Part shown: positions 17,687 to 25,612 of the stretch, piece by piece
Layout: each line of letters opens with the position of its first letter
How positions within the stretch are numbered: position 1 is the stretch's first letter
Origin: Empedobacter falsenii
GTDB taxonomy: Bacteria; Bacteroidota; Bacteroidia; Flavobacteriales; Weeksellaceae
Assembly (NCBI RefSeq): GCF_013488205.1
Contig: NZ_CP040908.1
Coordinates: 1,217,876-1,281,875 of the forward strand
DNA length: 64,000 nucleotides
Direction of reading: 5' to 3'
Translations under genes and position numbers: made by a program
The notes under the pieces: generated by a model
What the model saw: the letters and a program-made list of their open reading frames with translations, nothing else
Told to the model about the DNA's origin: nothing
Database searches by the model: none

Positions 17687-19099
17687 ATGACATATGATGT
17701 AATTATTTTAGGAAGTGGTCCAGGAGGCTATGTAGCAGCTATTAGAGCTTCACAATTGGGGCTTAAAACAGCCATTGTAGAAAGGGAAAGCCTAGGAGGA
17801 ATTTGCTTAAACTGGGGGTGTATTCCTGCAAAGGCTTTAATGAAATCCGCAGAAGTATTTGAATATCTTGCTCATGCAGAAAACTATGGAGCAAAGGTAG
17901 ATGGGTATTCTGCAGATTTTGCTGCCATTATAAAACGAAGCCGCGGTGTTGCTGACAAAATGAGTAAAGGCGTTCAGTTTCTGATGAGAAAGAATAAAAT
18001 TGATGTCATTAGCGGTGTTGGTAAAGTTATCTCCAAAAATGAAATAACTGTTAAAGTATCAGACGGAAAAACAGCAACTTATCAGGCAAAATACATCGTT
18101 CTTGCTACAGGTGCACGAGCTAGAGAATTGCCAAATCTTCCAATAGATGGCAAAAAAATCATTGGCTATCGTGAGGCAATGGTATTACCTGAACAACCCA
18201 AATCCATTATCATTGTGGGAAGTGGAGCGATAGGTGTAGAATTTGCCTATTTCTATAACAGTATAGGTACTAAAGTGACTGTAGTGGAATACTTGCCTCG
18301 TATTGTTCCTGTGGAAGATGAAGATATTTCGAAAGAATTGGAAAAATCATTTAAGAAAAAAGGAATTGAAATAATTACCAATGCTTCTGTAGAAAAAGCA
18401 GATGTTTCAGCTACGGGAGTAAAAGCTACAATTAAAAAGACGGATGGTAGTGGCGAACAGGTATTGGAAGCGGATATACTGTTAAGTGCTGTAGGCATTG
18501 TAACAAATCTTGAAAATATTGGTATTGAAGAGTTAGGGATTAAAACAGAGCGTGGAAAAGTGCTGGTAGATGAAGGGTGTAAAACCAATATAGATAATAT
18601 ATATGCAATCGGCGATATTATTCCTGGCCCTGCATTGGCTCACAAAGCGATGAAAGAAGCTGTAATTTGTGCCGAAGCTATAGCTTTTAAAGAAAGTAAA
18701 TACGACCATCAACCAACGCCTTTAGATTACGGAAATATGCCAGCATGTACCTACACCGGACCTGAAATTGCTTCAGTTGGTCTTACCGAAAAGCAGGCAC
18801 GTGAGGCGGGAATGGATATTAAAGTAGGCAAATTTCCATTGATGGCAAGTGGTAAAGCGAGTGCAGTAGGTGCTACTGATGGTTTTGTAAAAGTGATTTT
18901 TGATGCCAAGTATGGAGAATGGATTGGTACGCATATGATTGGCTATAATGTAACGGAGTTGATAGCTCAAACCACAACTGCGCGTAAATTGGAAACAACA
19001 TGGCACGAGCAATTGGATACTATCTTTCCACATCCAACTATGAGTGAAGCCATAAAAGATGCTATTGAAGATGCCTTAGGTGAGGCAATACATCTATAA
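17687..19099 (+). CDS. lpdA: Dihydrolipoyl dehydrogenase (E3), island copy 2
   Basis: 470 residues, full length. It has GSGPGGYVAAIR, the redox pair C40/C45 in GGICLNWGCIPAKA, the NAD site GSGAIGVEFAYFY and the C-terminal FPHPTMSE. It differs clearly from copy 1 at 11831 (for instance NWGCIPAKA against NVGCIPSKA), so the two are separate lineages, not a recent duplication. Unlike copy 1 it is monocistronic and sits behind an AraC-type box, placing it in the same candidate regulon as the HMA chaperones, the MFS transporter and the Fur-family gene. The reaction is oxidation of dihydrolipoamide with NAD. Why a metal regulon needs it is unexplained. Confidence 0.9.
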   Translation: MTYDVIILGSGPGGYVAAIRASQLGLKTAIVERESLGGICLNWGCIPAKALMKSAEVFEYLAHAENYGAKVDGYSADFAAIIKRSRGVADKMSKGVQFLMRKNKIDVISGVGKVISKNEITVKVSDGKTATYQAKYIVLATGARARELPNLPIDGKKIIGYREAMVLPEQPKSIIIVGSGAIGVEFAYFYNSIGTKVTVVEYLPRIVPVEDEDISKELEKSFKKKGIEIITNASVEKADVSATGVKATIKKTDGSGEQVLEADILLSAVGIVTNLENIGIEELGIKTERGKVLVDEGCKTNIDNIYAIGDIIPGPALAHKAMKEAVICAEAIAFKESKYDHQPTPLDYGNMPACTYTGPEIASVGLTEKQAREAGMDIKVGKFPLMASGKASAVGATDGFVKVIFDAKYGEWIGTHMIGYNVTELIAQTTTARKLETTWHEQLDTIFPHPTMSEAIKDAIEDALGEAIHL

Positions 19100-19121
19100 A
19101 TACAAAATACTATTTTACATT

Positions 19122-19129
19122 TATCTTTA
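19122..19129 (+). promoter_or_regulatory. -7 box TATCTTTA of a mini transcription unit
   Basis: TATCTTTA fits the TAnnTTTG pattern except for the last base. It lies 13 bp before the ATG of the 24-codon ORF at 19142, which is closed by the hairpin at 19239. No clear -33 element is seen. Confidence 0.4.
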
Positions 19130-19141
19130 AATTGATTGATT

Positions 19142-19216
19142 ATGAAAAACAGACTAAACTGTTGGAAGTGCGTACTGTTACTGTCTTCACTTCTCGGATT
19201 GTTGATAAAGATCTAA
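19142..19216 (+). CDS. Possible 24-residue hydrophobic mini-protein with a CxxC pair
   Basis: The ORF starts ATG and encodes MKNRLNCWKC followed by a leucine-rich hydrophobic tail LLLSSLLGLLIKI. It sits between a possible -7 box (19122) and a terminator hairpin (19239), so it could be its own short transcript. The CxxC pair next to a membrane-like tail suggests a small membrane peptide. No family is recognised, and an ORF this short can arise by chance. Confidence 0.4.
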   Translation: MKNRLNCWKCVLLLSSLLGLLIKI

Positions 19217-19238
19217 AATTCAGATTTGGTAATTTTTA

Positions 19239-19268
19239 AGAAGGCAGATATTTTCATCTGCCTTTCTT
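19239..19268 (+). terminator. Terminator after the mini-ORF
   Basis: A 9-bp stem, AAGGCAGAT with ATCTGCCTT, is followed by T-rich sequence. Confidence 0.7.
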
Positions 19269-19287
19269 CTATCTATTAATTCAATTA

Positions 19288-19325
19288 TTAAAAAAGTCAC
19301 GGAATATAAAACGTGACTTTTTTAA
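19288..19325. terminator. Bidirectional terminator between convergent units
   Basis: A 14-bp inverted repeat, TTAAAAAAGTCACG with CGTGACTTTTTTAA, has A and T runs on both sides. It serves osmC on the minus strand and the plus-strand unit. Confidence 0.85.
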
Positions 19326-19346
19326 TAAGAATAAACGAAATTAGTC

Positions 19347-19757
19347 TTAATTTAGTGTAGCTACTAGTGAAACCTCTAATTTATAAGCTTTTCCTACCGG
19401 ACACATAGCTTTTGCTTGTTCAGCATAGTTTAAAAATTCTTCTTCATTCAAGCCTGATATTTTTGCATTTAGCACCAAATCAGAGTTCGTAATATCGAAG
19501 CTGGTTGCTGTTATTGTACAAGATGTTTCTAAAGATTCTGCCTCAATCCCTTTGCTTGTAAGTATATAGTTTAACGTCATTGTATAACAGGCAGCGTGTG
19601 CTGCGGCCATCAATTCTTCTGGATTTGTAGCGGTATTTTCTCCTTCAGATTTATTGTGTTTAAAAACACTGCTTCCAATGGCTGAATGTGCCGCATCGAA
19701 ATTACCGCTTCCATTTTTAAAATTACCTTGCCACTTAGCTGTTACTTTTGCTTTCAT
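19347..19757 (-). CDS. OsmC-family peroxiredoxin
   Basis: 136 residues, the size of the OsmC type. It has TNPEELMAAAHAACYTM with the peroxidatic C57 and QAKAMCPVGKA with the second cysteine C119; the pair reduces organic hydroperoxides, with lipoylated proteins and lipoamide dehydrogenase as the known electron source in several bacteria. That link is notable, since two lipoamide dehydrogenases are encoded in this island, one ending 248 bp away on the other strand. Cytoplasmic, no signal peptide. A -7 box on the minus strand (TACTTTTG, 19784-19791) lies 27 bp before the start codon. It is not behind an AraC-type box. Confidence 0.88.
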   Translation of the reverse strand: MKAKVTAKWQGNFKNGSGNFDAAHSAIGSSVFKHNKSEGENTATNPEELMAAAHAACYTMTLNYILTSKGIEAESLETSCTITATSFDITNSDLVLNAKISGLNEEEFLNYAEQAKAMCPVGKAYKLEVSLVATLN

Positions 19758-19783
19758 TTTTAAATTTGTTTTAAATTACTTGA

Positions 19784-19791
19784 CAAAAGTA
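19784..19791 (-). promoter_or_regulatory. -7 box of osmC
   Basis: On the minus strand this reads TACTTTTG, a perfect TAnnTTTG box, 27 bp upstream of the osmC start codon. Confidence 0.6.
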
Positions 19792-19861
19792 CTATCTAAA
19801 AAACGTGTCATCAATGCATATACTTCATTCTTAATAGGACTTTTTTCCTTCAACGAACTCT

Positions 19862-20689
19862 TTAAAGACCGTTTCGGAAAGAAAGGGGTGGTAGACCCGT
19901 TTGAGATTTGAAAAATCGCACAAAATAGGAGTAGTCTTCATACCCGAGATAATCAGCAATTTCTTTAATGCTTAAGGTTGTATTGGCAAGTAACCTTTTA
20001 GCCTGAAGAATAATTCTTTGCTTAATAATGATGCTTGGTGCTACCTGTTTTTCAGATACAATTTTTTTATTGAGGTTTTTAGGTGTGATATTCAGCATAT
20101 TTGCATAGTCAGAGACATTATGGTGCTTTCGATAATGAAGCTCGACCAATTGACTGAATTTTCTGGCTAACTCCTTATCATATGAAATGATTTGACTGTC
20201 ATTATTTGATTTTATTAAAGTTCTGGTTGCTGAAATGATTATTTGTTTGATGTATGTTTTTATCATTTCTTCAGCCCAAAAATCTTTTTGATTAATTTCT
20301 CTTTTTATAGACGAGATTAGTTTTAAGAAAAGTATGTCCAGATTCGTCGACAAATTTAGATAAGGCATCTCGAATACATTATCAAAAAGGAGCCCGTCAC
20401 AGGCAAGCTCTTTATCATGGAAAGCTATGCAATAAAAATCAGGATTGAAATAAATAATACTTCCTCTAGATTCCTTGGATATTTGAAAATGCTGACCAAT
20501 ACTGAAGAAAAGCAAGACGTTTTCTGTAAAGCTGTACTCTACGAAATCCACAATAATGCTACCGTTTTTCTCCATATAAATGATTTTATAGTAATCTTCC
20601 AGCAGCGTATTGCTATTTATCCTATTTCCAGATTTATCATCAAAATCCAGATATCCTATCGATTGGTTTTTATTTAATCCGGCATCCAT
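19862..20689 (-). CDS. AraC-family transcriptional regulator
   Basis: 275 residues from the ATG at 20689; an in-frame TTG at 20737 lies within a hairpin stem and is rejected. The N-terminal part is a cupin-like sensing domain (for example SIIVDFVEYSFTENVLLF). The last 95 residues contain the two helix-turn-helix units of AraC, MLNITPKNLNKKI and SIKEIADYLGYEDYSYFVRF, ending in GLPPLSFR. It is the only AraC-type gene in the window, so it is the best candidate to bind the 36-bp direct-repeat boxes at six island promoters. The ligand is unknown. It lies downstream of hpd on the same strand but beyond a hairpin. Confidence 0.88.
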   Translation of the reverse strand: MDAGLNKNQSIGYLDFDDKSGNRINSNTLLEDYYKIIYMEKNGSIIVDFVEYSFTENVLLFFSIGQHFQISKESRGSIIYFNPDFYCIAFHDKELACDGLLFDNVFEMPYLNLSTNLDILFLKLISSIKREINQKDFWAEEMIKTYIKQIIISATRTLIKSNNDSQIISYDKELARKFSQLVELHYRKHHNVSDYANMLNITPKNLNKKIVSEKQVAPSIIIKQRIILQAKRLLANTTLSIKEIADYLGYEDYSYFVRFFKSQTGLPPLSFRNGL

Positions 20690-20734
20690 TTTTTCTCTAT
20701 CTATGAATATTTGTTCCAACGTTTGTCCCAATAA

Positions 20735-20760
20735 CAAAGCCCTGTTTTTTTAGGGCTTTG
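20735..20760. terminator. Hairpin between hpd and the AraC gene
   Basis: A 9-bp stem, CAAAGCCCT with AGGGCTTTG, has an 8-base loop. It lacks a T run on the minus strand, so termination of hpd here is only partial evidence. Confidence 0.5.
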
Positions 20761-20791
20761 TATATATTAAACTAAAATTACACATTATACA

Positions 20792-21952
20792 TTACAAGGT
20801 ACCTCTGCGTTCCTGTTCTCTTTCAATTGATTCAAAAAGAGCCTTGAAGTTTCCTGCACCAAAACCTCTAGCTCCCATTCTTTGAATAATTTCGAAAAAG
20901 AATGTAGGCCTATCCTGAATAGGTTTTGTAAATATCTGTAACAAATAACCTTCTTCGTCAGCATCTATCAGAATTCCCAGTTTTTGCAATTCATTTAAAT
21001 CTTCCTTGAAATTGTCGGCATGAGCTTTGATGCGATCAGGTATAGCATCATAATATGCCTGTGGCGGAACGGATAGGAACTCTACACCTCTTTTTTTCAT
21101 TTCTTCTACCGTTTTAATAATATCATCGGTAGCCAAAGCTAAATGCTGTACACCGGCGTCTTCATAAAAATCCAAGTACTCTTCTATTTGAGAACGCTTT
21201 TTACCTTCAGCAGGCTCGTTAATCGGGAACTTAATTCTTCCATTACCATTTGCCATAACTTTTGACATTAGGGCAGAATATTCAGTAGAAACCTGTTTAT
21301 CGTCAAAAGATAAGAAATTAACAAATCCCATTACATCTTCAAACCATTTTACCCATGTATCCATTTCGTTCCATCCTACATTTCCAACCATATGATCAAT
21401 AAATTTCAGACCAACAGGTTCCGGATTATAGTCTGATTCCCATTTCGTAAATCCAGGTAAAAAGATTCCTTTGTAATTTTTACGTTCTGTAAACATAAAA
21501 ACCGTTTCACCATATACAAAAACACCCGCTTGTATTGCTTCTCCATTTTCATCTTTAGTAACGGTAGGCTCCATAAATGGCTTAGCTCCACGTTTGGTAG
21601 TTTCTTCAAATGCACTTTTGGCATCCTCCACCCATAAAGCAACTACTTTTATTCCGTCTCCATGTTTTTTCACGTGTTCCCCGATTGGAGAAGAAGAGTT
21701 AAGTGCAGTGGTCAATACAATACGGATCTTGTCTTGTTTTACCACATAGGATACCTTGTCTTTTACTCCGGTCTCTAATCCTGCATAAGCTTCAGATTGG
21801 AATCCATAAGCCGTTTTGTAATAATGCGCTGCCTGAAGAGCATTACCTACATAAAATTCTACATAATCAGTTCCTAATAGTGGAAGAAAGTCTTGTGCTC
21901 CTTCAAATATTTTTTCTAAACCGTATTCAACGCTTTTTAATTTATTTGTCAT
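20792..21952 (-). CDS. hpd: 4-hydroxyphenylpyruvate dioxygenase
   Basis: 386 residues, typical length. The two vicinal-oxygen-chelate halves are visible. The iron ligands are the histidine in FIDHMVGNVGW (about 187), the histidine in VQHLALATDDI (about 270) and the glutamate in TFFFEIIQRMG (about 350), followed by the conserved GFGAGNFKALFESIE tail. It converts 4-hydroxyphenylpyruvate to homogentisate with ferrous iron and oxygen, in tyrosine breakdown. No other gene of that pathway is nearby, so its place between an AraC regulator and copper chaperones is odd. It may serve a homogentisate-derived pigment, or be a spare copy of a metal-sensitive iron enzyme; both are inference. Confidence 0.93.
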   Translation of the reverse strand: MTNKLKSVEYGLEKIFEGAQDFLPLLGTDYVEFYVGNALQAAHYYKTAYGFQSEAYAGLETGVKDKVSYVVKQDKIRIVLTTALNSSSPIGEHVKKHGDGIKVVALWVEDAKSAFEETTKRGAKPFMEPTVTKDENGEAIQAGVFVYGETVFMFTERKNYKGIFLPGFTKWESDYNPEPVGLKFIDHMVGNVGWNEMDTWVKWFEDVMGFVNFLSFDDKQVSTEYSALMSKVMANGNGRIKFPINEPAEGKKRSQIEEYLDFYEDAGVQHLALATDDIIKTVEEMKKRGVEFLSVPPQAYYDAIPDRIKAHADNFKEDLNELQKLGILIDADEEGYLLQIFTKPIQDRPTFFFEIIQRMGARGFGAGNFKALFESIEREQERRGTL

Positions 21953-22150
21953 TGTTTTTTATTTTTATAATATGATTTTGATACATGATTTGTGTACACT
22001 GGATGAAGTGTAGTTGTATTTAGAACTTGTATCCCAGCTATAACATAGCACGATGCAAAACCGAAAGAAAGGTTTTGATAGACATTTTATAATTAGTTAG
22101 TGTTATTCTTTGGTAAATTTATTTCACTTATTTATAACAAACATTATAAT

Positions 22151-22186
22151 CAGTAAAAGTCATAAAACAAACCAGAAATATTACAA
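22151..22186 (+). promoter_or_regulatory. Extra AraC-type 36-bp box without its own -7 element
   Basis: It reads CAGTAAAAGTCATAA then, 21 bp on, a second repeat ending in ATTACAA. It lies exactly 60 bp upstream of the functional box at 22211. No -7 box stands 22 bp downstream, so it may be an auxiliary site of the same promoter. Confidence 0.5.
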
Positions 22187-22210
22187 GTGGAACTATTTTT
22201 GGTAAATAAT

Positions 22211-22276
22211 CAGTAAATGTCATAAATCAAACAAAGAATATCACAACCAATATTACCTGTTATCTTATGAACTTTG
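22211..22276 (+). promoter_or_regulatory. AraC-type 36-bp box plus -7 element, driving the HMA-DUF3347 unit
   Basis: The box 22211-22246 has CAGTAAATGTCATAA and CAAAGAATATCACAA as direct repeats 21 bp apart, matching at 10 of 15 positions. The -7 element GAACTTTG is at 22269-22276 after 22 bp. The rest of the 357-bp gap between hpd and this gene (21953-22150) shows no other feature. Confidence 0.72.
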
Positions 22277-22309
22277 TACTCAAGAAATACAATTAAAAAG
22301 TTCAAAACA

Positions 22310-22531
22310 ATGGAAAGCAAAAACCTTCAATTCAAGACAAACCTTAACTGTGGTAACTGTGTTGCTAAAGTACAGGGTGATTTAGATAGCGCTAATGGTA
22401 TCAGCGAATGGAATGTAGATACTGCAAATAGTGATAAAATCCTTACGGTAAAATCAGAAGGAATTAGCGAAGACGAAATCGTTACAATTATTAAGAAAAA
22501 AGGGTTTAAAGCCGAACCTATTTCACAATAA
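22310..22531 (+). CDS. Small HMA-domain metallochaperone, copy 1
   Basis: 73 residues from the ATG at 22310; the upstream in-frame TTG at 22274 is part of the -7 box. A single heavy-metal-associated domain has the metal site NCGNCV near residues 13-18 and the fold ending IIKKKGFKAEPI. Such proteins carry Cu(I) in the cytoplasm to pumps or sensors. It is close to the copy at 27892: both share FKTNLNCG, then WNVDTAN, DKILTVKSEGI and GFKAEP. Both sit behind AraC-type boxes. The DUF3347 gene follows after 40 bp. Confidence 0.88.
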   Translation: MESKNLQFKTNLNCGNCVAKVQGDLDSANGISEWNVDTANSDKILTVKSEGISEDEIVTIIKKKGFKAEPISQ

Positions 22532-22571
22532 TATAATAAGCAATTCATTAATCATAAAAAAGAGATAAAAA

Positions 22572-23015
22572 ATGAAAAAGTTAATAATAGCAATAACCGT
22601 AATGTTGTTTGGATTTTCTGCTTTTGCACAAAACACAAGCAATCTGTTAAACAGTTACATCAGTGTAAAAAACGCTTTAGTAAGTAGTGATAGCAAAGCA
22701 GCGAGCACCGCAATTTCGGTTTTCAACGATGCAGTAAAAGGTGAAGATAATTTTTCACAGAAAACCGATCTATTAAAAGCTACAGAAAAATTAAACAAGG
22801 CTGGAAACAATATTGAAAAGCAAAGAGCAGCTTTTAACGATGTTTCTACTATAATGTGGAAACTGGTAAAGTCGTCCGATAAAGTAAATCAACCTGTTTA
22901 TTATCAGTATTGTCCTATGAAAAAAGCATATTGGTTGAGCAAAGAGAAAGATATTAAAAATCCTTATTATGGTTCATCAATGCTTACTTGTGGTAAAGTT
23001 GCAGAAACTAAATAA
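22572..23015 (+). CDS. Periplasmic DUF3347 protein
   Basis: 147 residues with a signal peptide (KLIIAITVMLFGFSAFAQ, cleaved after residue 20). The helical domain ends in the family hallmark YYQYCPM then AYWLS and IKNPYYGSSMLTCG, where the two Cys, Met and Trp residues could hold copper. DUF3347 is known as a C-terminal extension of CusB-type adaptors and as a free periplasmic protein beside copper genes. Here it is free and cotranscribed with the HMA chaperone. A terminator hairpin follows at 23027. Copper binding is inferred from family context. Confidence 0.82.
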   Translation: MKKLIIAITVMLFGFSAFAQNTSNLLNSYISVKNALVSSDSKAASTAISVFNDAVKGEDNFSQKTDLLKATEKLNKAGNNIEKQRAAFNDVSTIMWKLVKSSDKVNQPVYYQYCPMKKAYWLSKEKDIKNPYYGSSMLTCGKVAETK

Positions 23016-23026
23016 TAAAAACCTTT

Positions 23027-23055
23027 AAGGCATTGCTCAGGGAACAATGCCTTTT
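23027..23055 (+). terminator. Terminator after the DUF3347 gene
   Basis: A 9-bp stem, AAGGCATTG with CAATGCCTT, has a T run. It includes the ATG at 23047, arguing against that codon as the oxidase start. Read-through may feed the oxidase, since only a weak -7 match (AATATTTG, 23056-23063) lies between. Confidence 0.7.
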
Positions 23056-23085
23056 AATATTTGTATAACCAATGCGATTTTTAAA

Positions 23086-25446
23086 ATGAATAATAAAAAA
23101 TTTCTTCACAAAAAGTTGTTGCTGCTAACTCTGTTAGCGCTCTTCATATCACAGGTCGGTATAGCCCAAAAAGTAGTACGTTACGATTTGTATGTAAAAG
23201 ATACCATCGTAAACTATGCAGGCAAAGAAAAAAGAGCAATCGCTGTAAATGGGCAAATACCAATGCCAACACTTGAATTTACTGAAGGCGATACGGCAGA
23301 AATAGTGTTACATAATCAACTTAAAGAAAGTACCTCATTGCATTGGCACGGATTATTTCTGCCCAATAAAGAAGATGGCGTTCCTTTTTTAACGCAAATG
23401 CCCATTGAACCTGGTGAAACCTTTACGTATCGTTTCCCTATTATTCAAACGGGAACGCATTGGTATCATTCTCATTCAGGATTGCAAGAGCAGATTGGTA
23501 TGTATGGGAGCTTTATCATGCATAAGAAAGCTGATGATAAAACATTTAGAAAAGGGATTGACGATTTGCCAGAAATACCCATTATGTTAAGTGAATGGAC
23601 AAATCTTAAGCCGGAAAATGTTCATCGCATGCTACATAACGCAAGCGACTGGTTCGCTATACAAAAGGGAGCAACTCAAAGTTATGCGGAAGCTATTCGT
23701 ACAGGAAATTTCAAAACAAAACTGAAAAATGAATGGAAACGTATGATGGCGATGGACGTAAGTGATGTTTACTACGACAAAGTATTGATGAATGGAAATC
23801 ATTTGACAGATTTGAAATCGATAGATGGTAAATCTCTGAAAGCAGGTGATAAAGTACGTTTGCGCATTTCTAATGGAGGTGCATCGTCCTACTTCTGGTT
23901 AAGATATGCTGGTGGTAAAATGACAGTGGTGGCTAGTGATGGAAATGACGTAGAACCTGTAGATGTTGATCGTCTAATAATTGCGGTTTCAGAGACGTAT
24001 GATGTGGTGGTTACCATTCCTGAAAACGGTAAAGCTTATGAGTTCATGGCTACAACAGAAGATCGTACCCAATCTACCAGTTATTTTATCGGGAATGGAG
24101 AGAAAACAATGGTTGGTGCCATGCCTCGTCTTAAATATTTTGAAGGTATGAAGATGATGAACGATATGATGAAAATGAATGGAGACCTTGATGATATGGG
24201 AATGAATATGAGTTGGAATCAAATGGATATGAATGTCGTTATGTATCCAGAGATTACGGGCGAGGAAAAGAAAAAAGGAAAGAAAATAGACGAAGCAATG
24301 GATCATAGCAAAATGGATCATGGAGATATGAACATGAAGCAAAGTGCTGAAAAAACCGATCATAGTCAAATGAACCATGGTGAGATGAATATGAATGAAG
24401 ATCCAAATCGCTATAATGCGAATGCATTAAGCGAGATTGTAACGCTTAATTATGCCATGCTGAAATCTCCAAATAATACTGAACTACCTAAAAATGCACC
24501 CGTAAAAGAATTGAAGTTTACATTGACCGGAAATATGAACCGTTATGTATGGAGTATGGATGATAAAGTACTATCTGAAAGCGATAAAATACCTGTAAAG
24601 AAAGGCGAAGTATTGCGCATTACACTCTATAATAATTCGATGATGCGACATCCTATTCACTTACACGGATTCGATTTTAGATTACTAAACGATAAAGGAG
24701 AAAACGCTCCGATGAAAAACATCATTGACATTATGCCGATGGAAACCGATACCATTGAATTCCTCGCAAATGAAGAAGGTGATTGGTTTTTTCATTGTCA
24801 TATATTGTATCACATGATGGCAGGTATGAACAAAGTTTTTGCTGTGGGTGATTATAAAAACCCTTATTTGCCCAATAAGGATAAAGCCTATAAAATGTTA
24901 CAGCGTGAAAGTAATATGATCCATTTTATGGCTCAGAATGATTTTGCGACCAATGGTAATGACGGTGAAATGATGTTTATGAATGCTCGATATAGTTTGG
25001 GTACAGAATGGAGATTAGGTTACAATGATATGCACGGTTACGAAGTGGAAACTCATTTTGGTCGTTATATAGGAAAAATGCAATGGTTGATGCCTTTTAT
25101 TGGTTTCGACTGGCGTTATCGTAAAATGGGAATGGATGAGCATGAAAAAAATCTTTTTGGACAAGTAAATAAAAAAGATAAACGAGGAGCATTTAGTCTT
25201 GGTGTTATGTATACCTTACCTATGTTGGTTAATGTACAAGCGGAGGTATATCACGATGGTATTTTTCGTGTTTCGCTAATGCGAGAGGATATACCTCTTT
25301 CCAAAAGATTGCGAGCAGGGTTTATGGTAAATACGGATATGGAATATATGGCAGATTTGCGATATATCCTTACAAGACATATCGGTGTGAGAACACATTA
25401 TGATAGCGATATGGGCTTTGGAGTAGGTTTATCAGTTAATTATTAA
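23086..25446 (+). CDS. CopA-type multicopper oxidase with a CopB-like C-terminal barrel domain
   Basis: 786 residues from the ATG at 23086. A signal peptide (LLLLTLLALFISQVGIAQ) is followed by three cupredoxin domains. Copper ligands are HWHG (H86, H88), HWYHSH (H125-H130), HPIHLHGFDF near 522 and HCHILYHMMAGM near 570, which completes the type 1 and trinuclear sites. A Met/His-rich loop (about 345-445) repeats MDHSKMDHGDMNM-like units. Family members usually end soon after the HCH motif, but here about 190 residues follow, resembling the beta strands of CopB (GTEWRLGYND, FIGFDWRYRKMGM), ending in an aromatic residue (GVGLSVNY) as outer membrane barrels do. It would oxidise Cu(I) to the less toxic Cu(II). 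The barrel reading is inference from pattern. Confidence 0.88.
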   Translation: MNNKKFLHKKLLLLTLLALFISQVGIAQKVVRYDLYVKDTIVNYAGKEKRAIAVNGQIPMPTLEFTEGDTAEIVLHNQLKESTSLHWHGLFLPNKEDGVPFLTQMPIEPGETFTYRFPIIQTGTHWYHSHSGLQEQIGMYGSFIMHKKADDKTFRKGIDDLPEIPIMLSEWTNLKPENVHRMLHNASDWFAIQKGATQSYAEAIRTGNFKTKLKNEWKRMMAMDVSDVYYDKVLMNGNHLTDLKSIDGKSLKAGDKVRLRISNGGASSYFWLRYAGGKMTVVASDGNDVEPVDVDRLIIAVSETYDVVVTIPENGKAYEFMATTEDRTQSTSYFIGNGEKTMVGAMPRLKYFEGMKMMNDMMKMNGDLDDMGMNMSWNQMDMNVVMYPEITGEEKKKGKKIDEAMDHSKMDHGDMNMKQSAEKTDHSQMNHGEMNMNEDPNRYNANALSEIVTLNYAMLKSPNNTELPKNAPVKELKFTLTGNMNRYVWSMDDKVLSESDKIPVKKGEVLRITLYNNSMMRHPIHLHGFDFRLLNDKGENAPMKNIIDIMPMETDTIEFLANEEGDWFFHCHILYHMMAGMNKVFAVGDYKNPYLPNKDKAYKMLQRESNMIHFMAQNDFATNGNDGEMMFMNARYSLGTEWRLGYNDMHGYEVETHFGRYIGKMQWLMPFIGFDWRYRKMGMDEHEKNLFGQVNKKDKRGAFSLGVMYTLPMLVNVQAEVYHDGIFRVSLMREDIPLSKRLRAGFMVNTDMEYMADLRYILTRHIGVRTHYDSDMGFGVGLSVNY

Positions 25447-25466
25447 TATTAACAACAAAGGGAAAT

Positions 25467-25504
25467 AAAAAACGGTTATTACATTACGTCATAACCGTTT
25501 TTTA
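25467..25504 (+). terminator. Terminator after the multicopper oxidase
   Basis: A 13-bp stem, AAAAAACGGTTAT with ATAACCGTTTTTT, ends in a T run. Confidence 0.88.
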
Positions 25505-25526
25505 TTTTACACAAGTACGGAATAAT

Positions 25527-25592
25527 CAGTAAACCTCATAAATCAAACAAGAAATATCACAACAAGAAGATTAAACTAATTTGACAATTTTG
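25527..25592 (+). promoter_or_regulatory. AraC-type 36-bp box plus -7 element, driving the MFS transporter
   Basis: The box 25527-25562 has CAGTAAACCTCATAA and AAGAAATATCACAA as 21-bp-spaced repeats. The -7 element CAATTTTG is at 25585-25592 after 22 bp. The start codon at 25613 leaves a leader of only about 14 bases. Confidence 0.7.
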
Positions 25593-25612
25593 TATTGTAA
25601 ATTTTTAAGATT

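Noticed and set aside
23047-23085. Longer start of the multicopper oxidase at 23047
   Set aside because: That ATG lies inside a terminator hairpin, and the extra residues would precede a complete signal peptide that starts at 23086.
23989-24378. Minus-strand His-rich ORF opposite the oxidase
   Set aside because: It is the complement of the Met/Asp-rich loop of the oxidase (ATG/CAT symmetry) and has no independent support.
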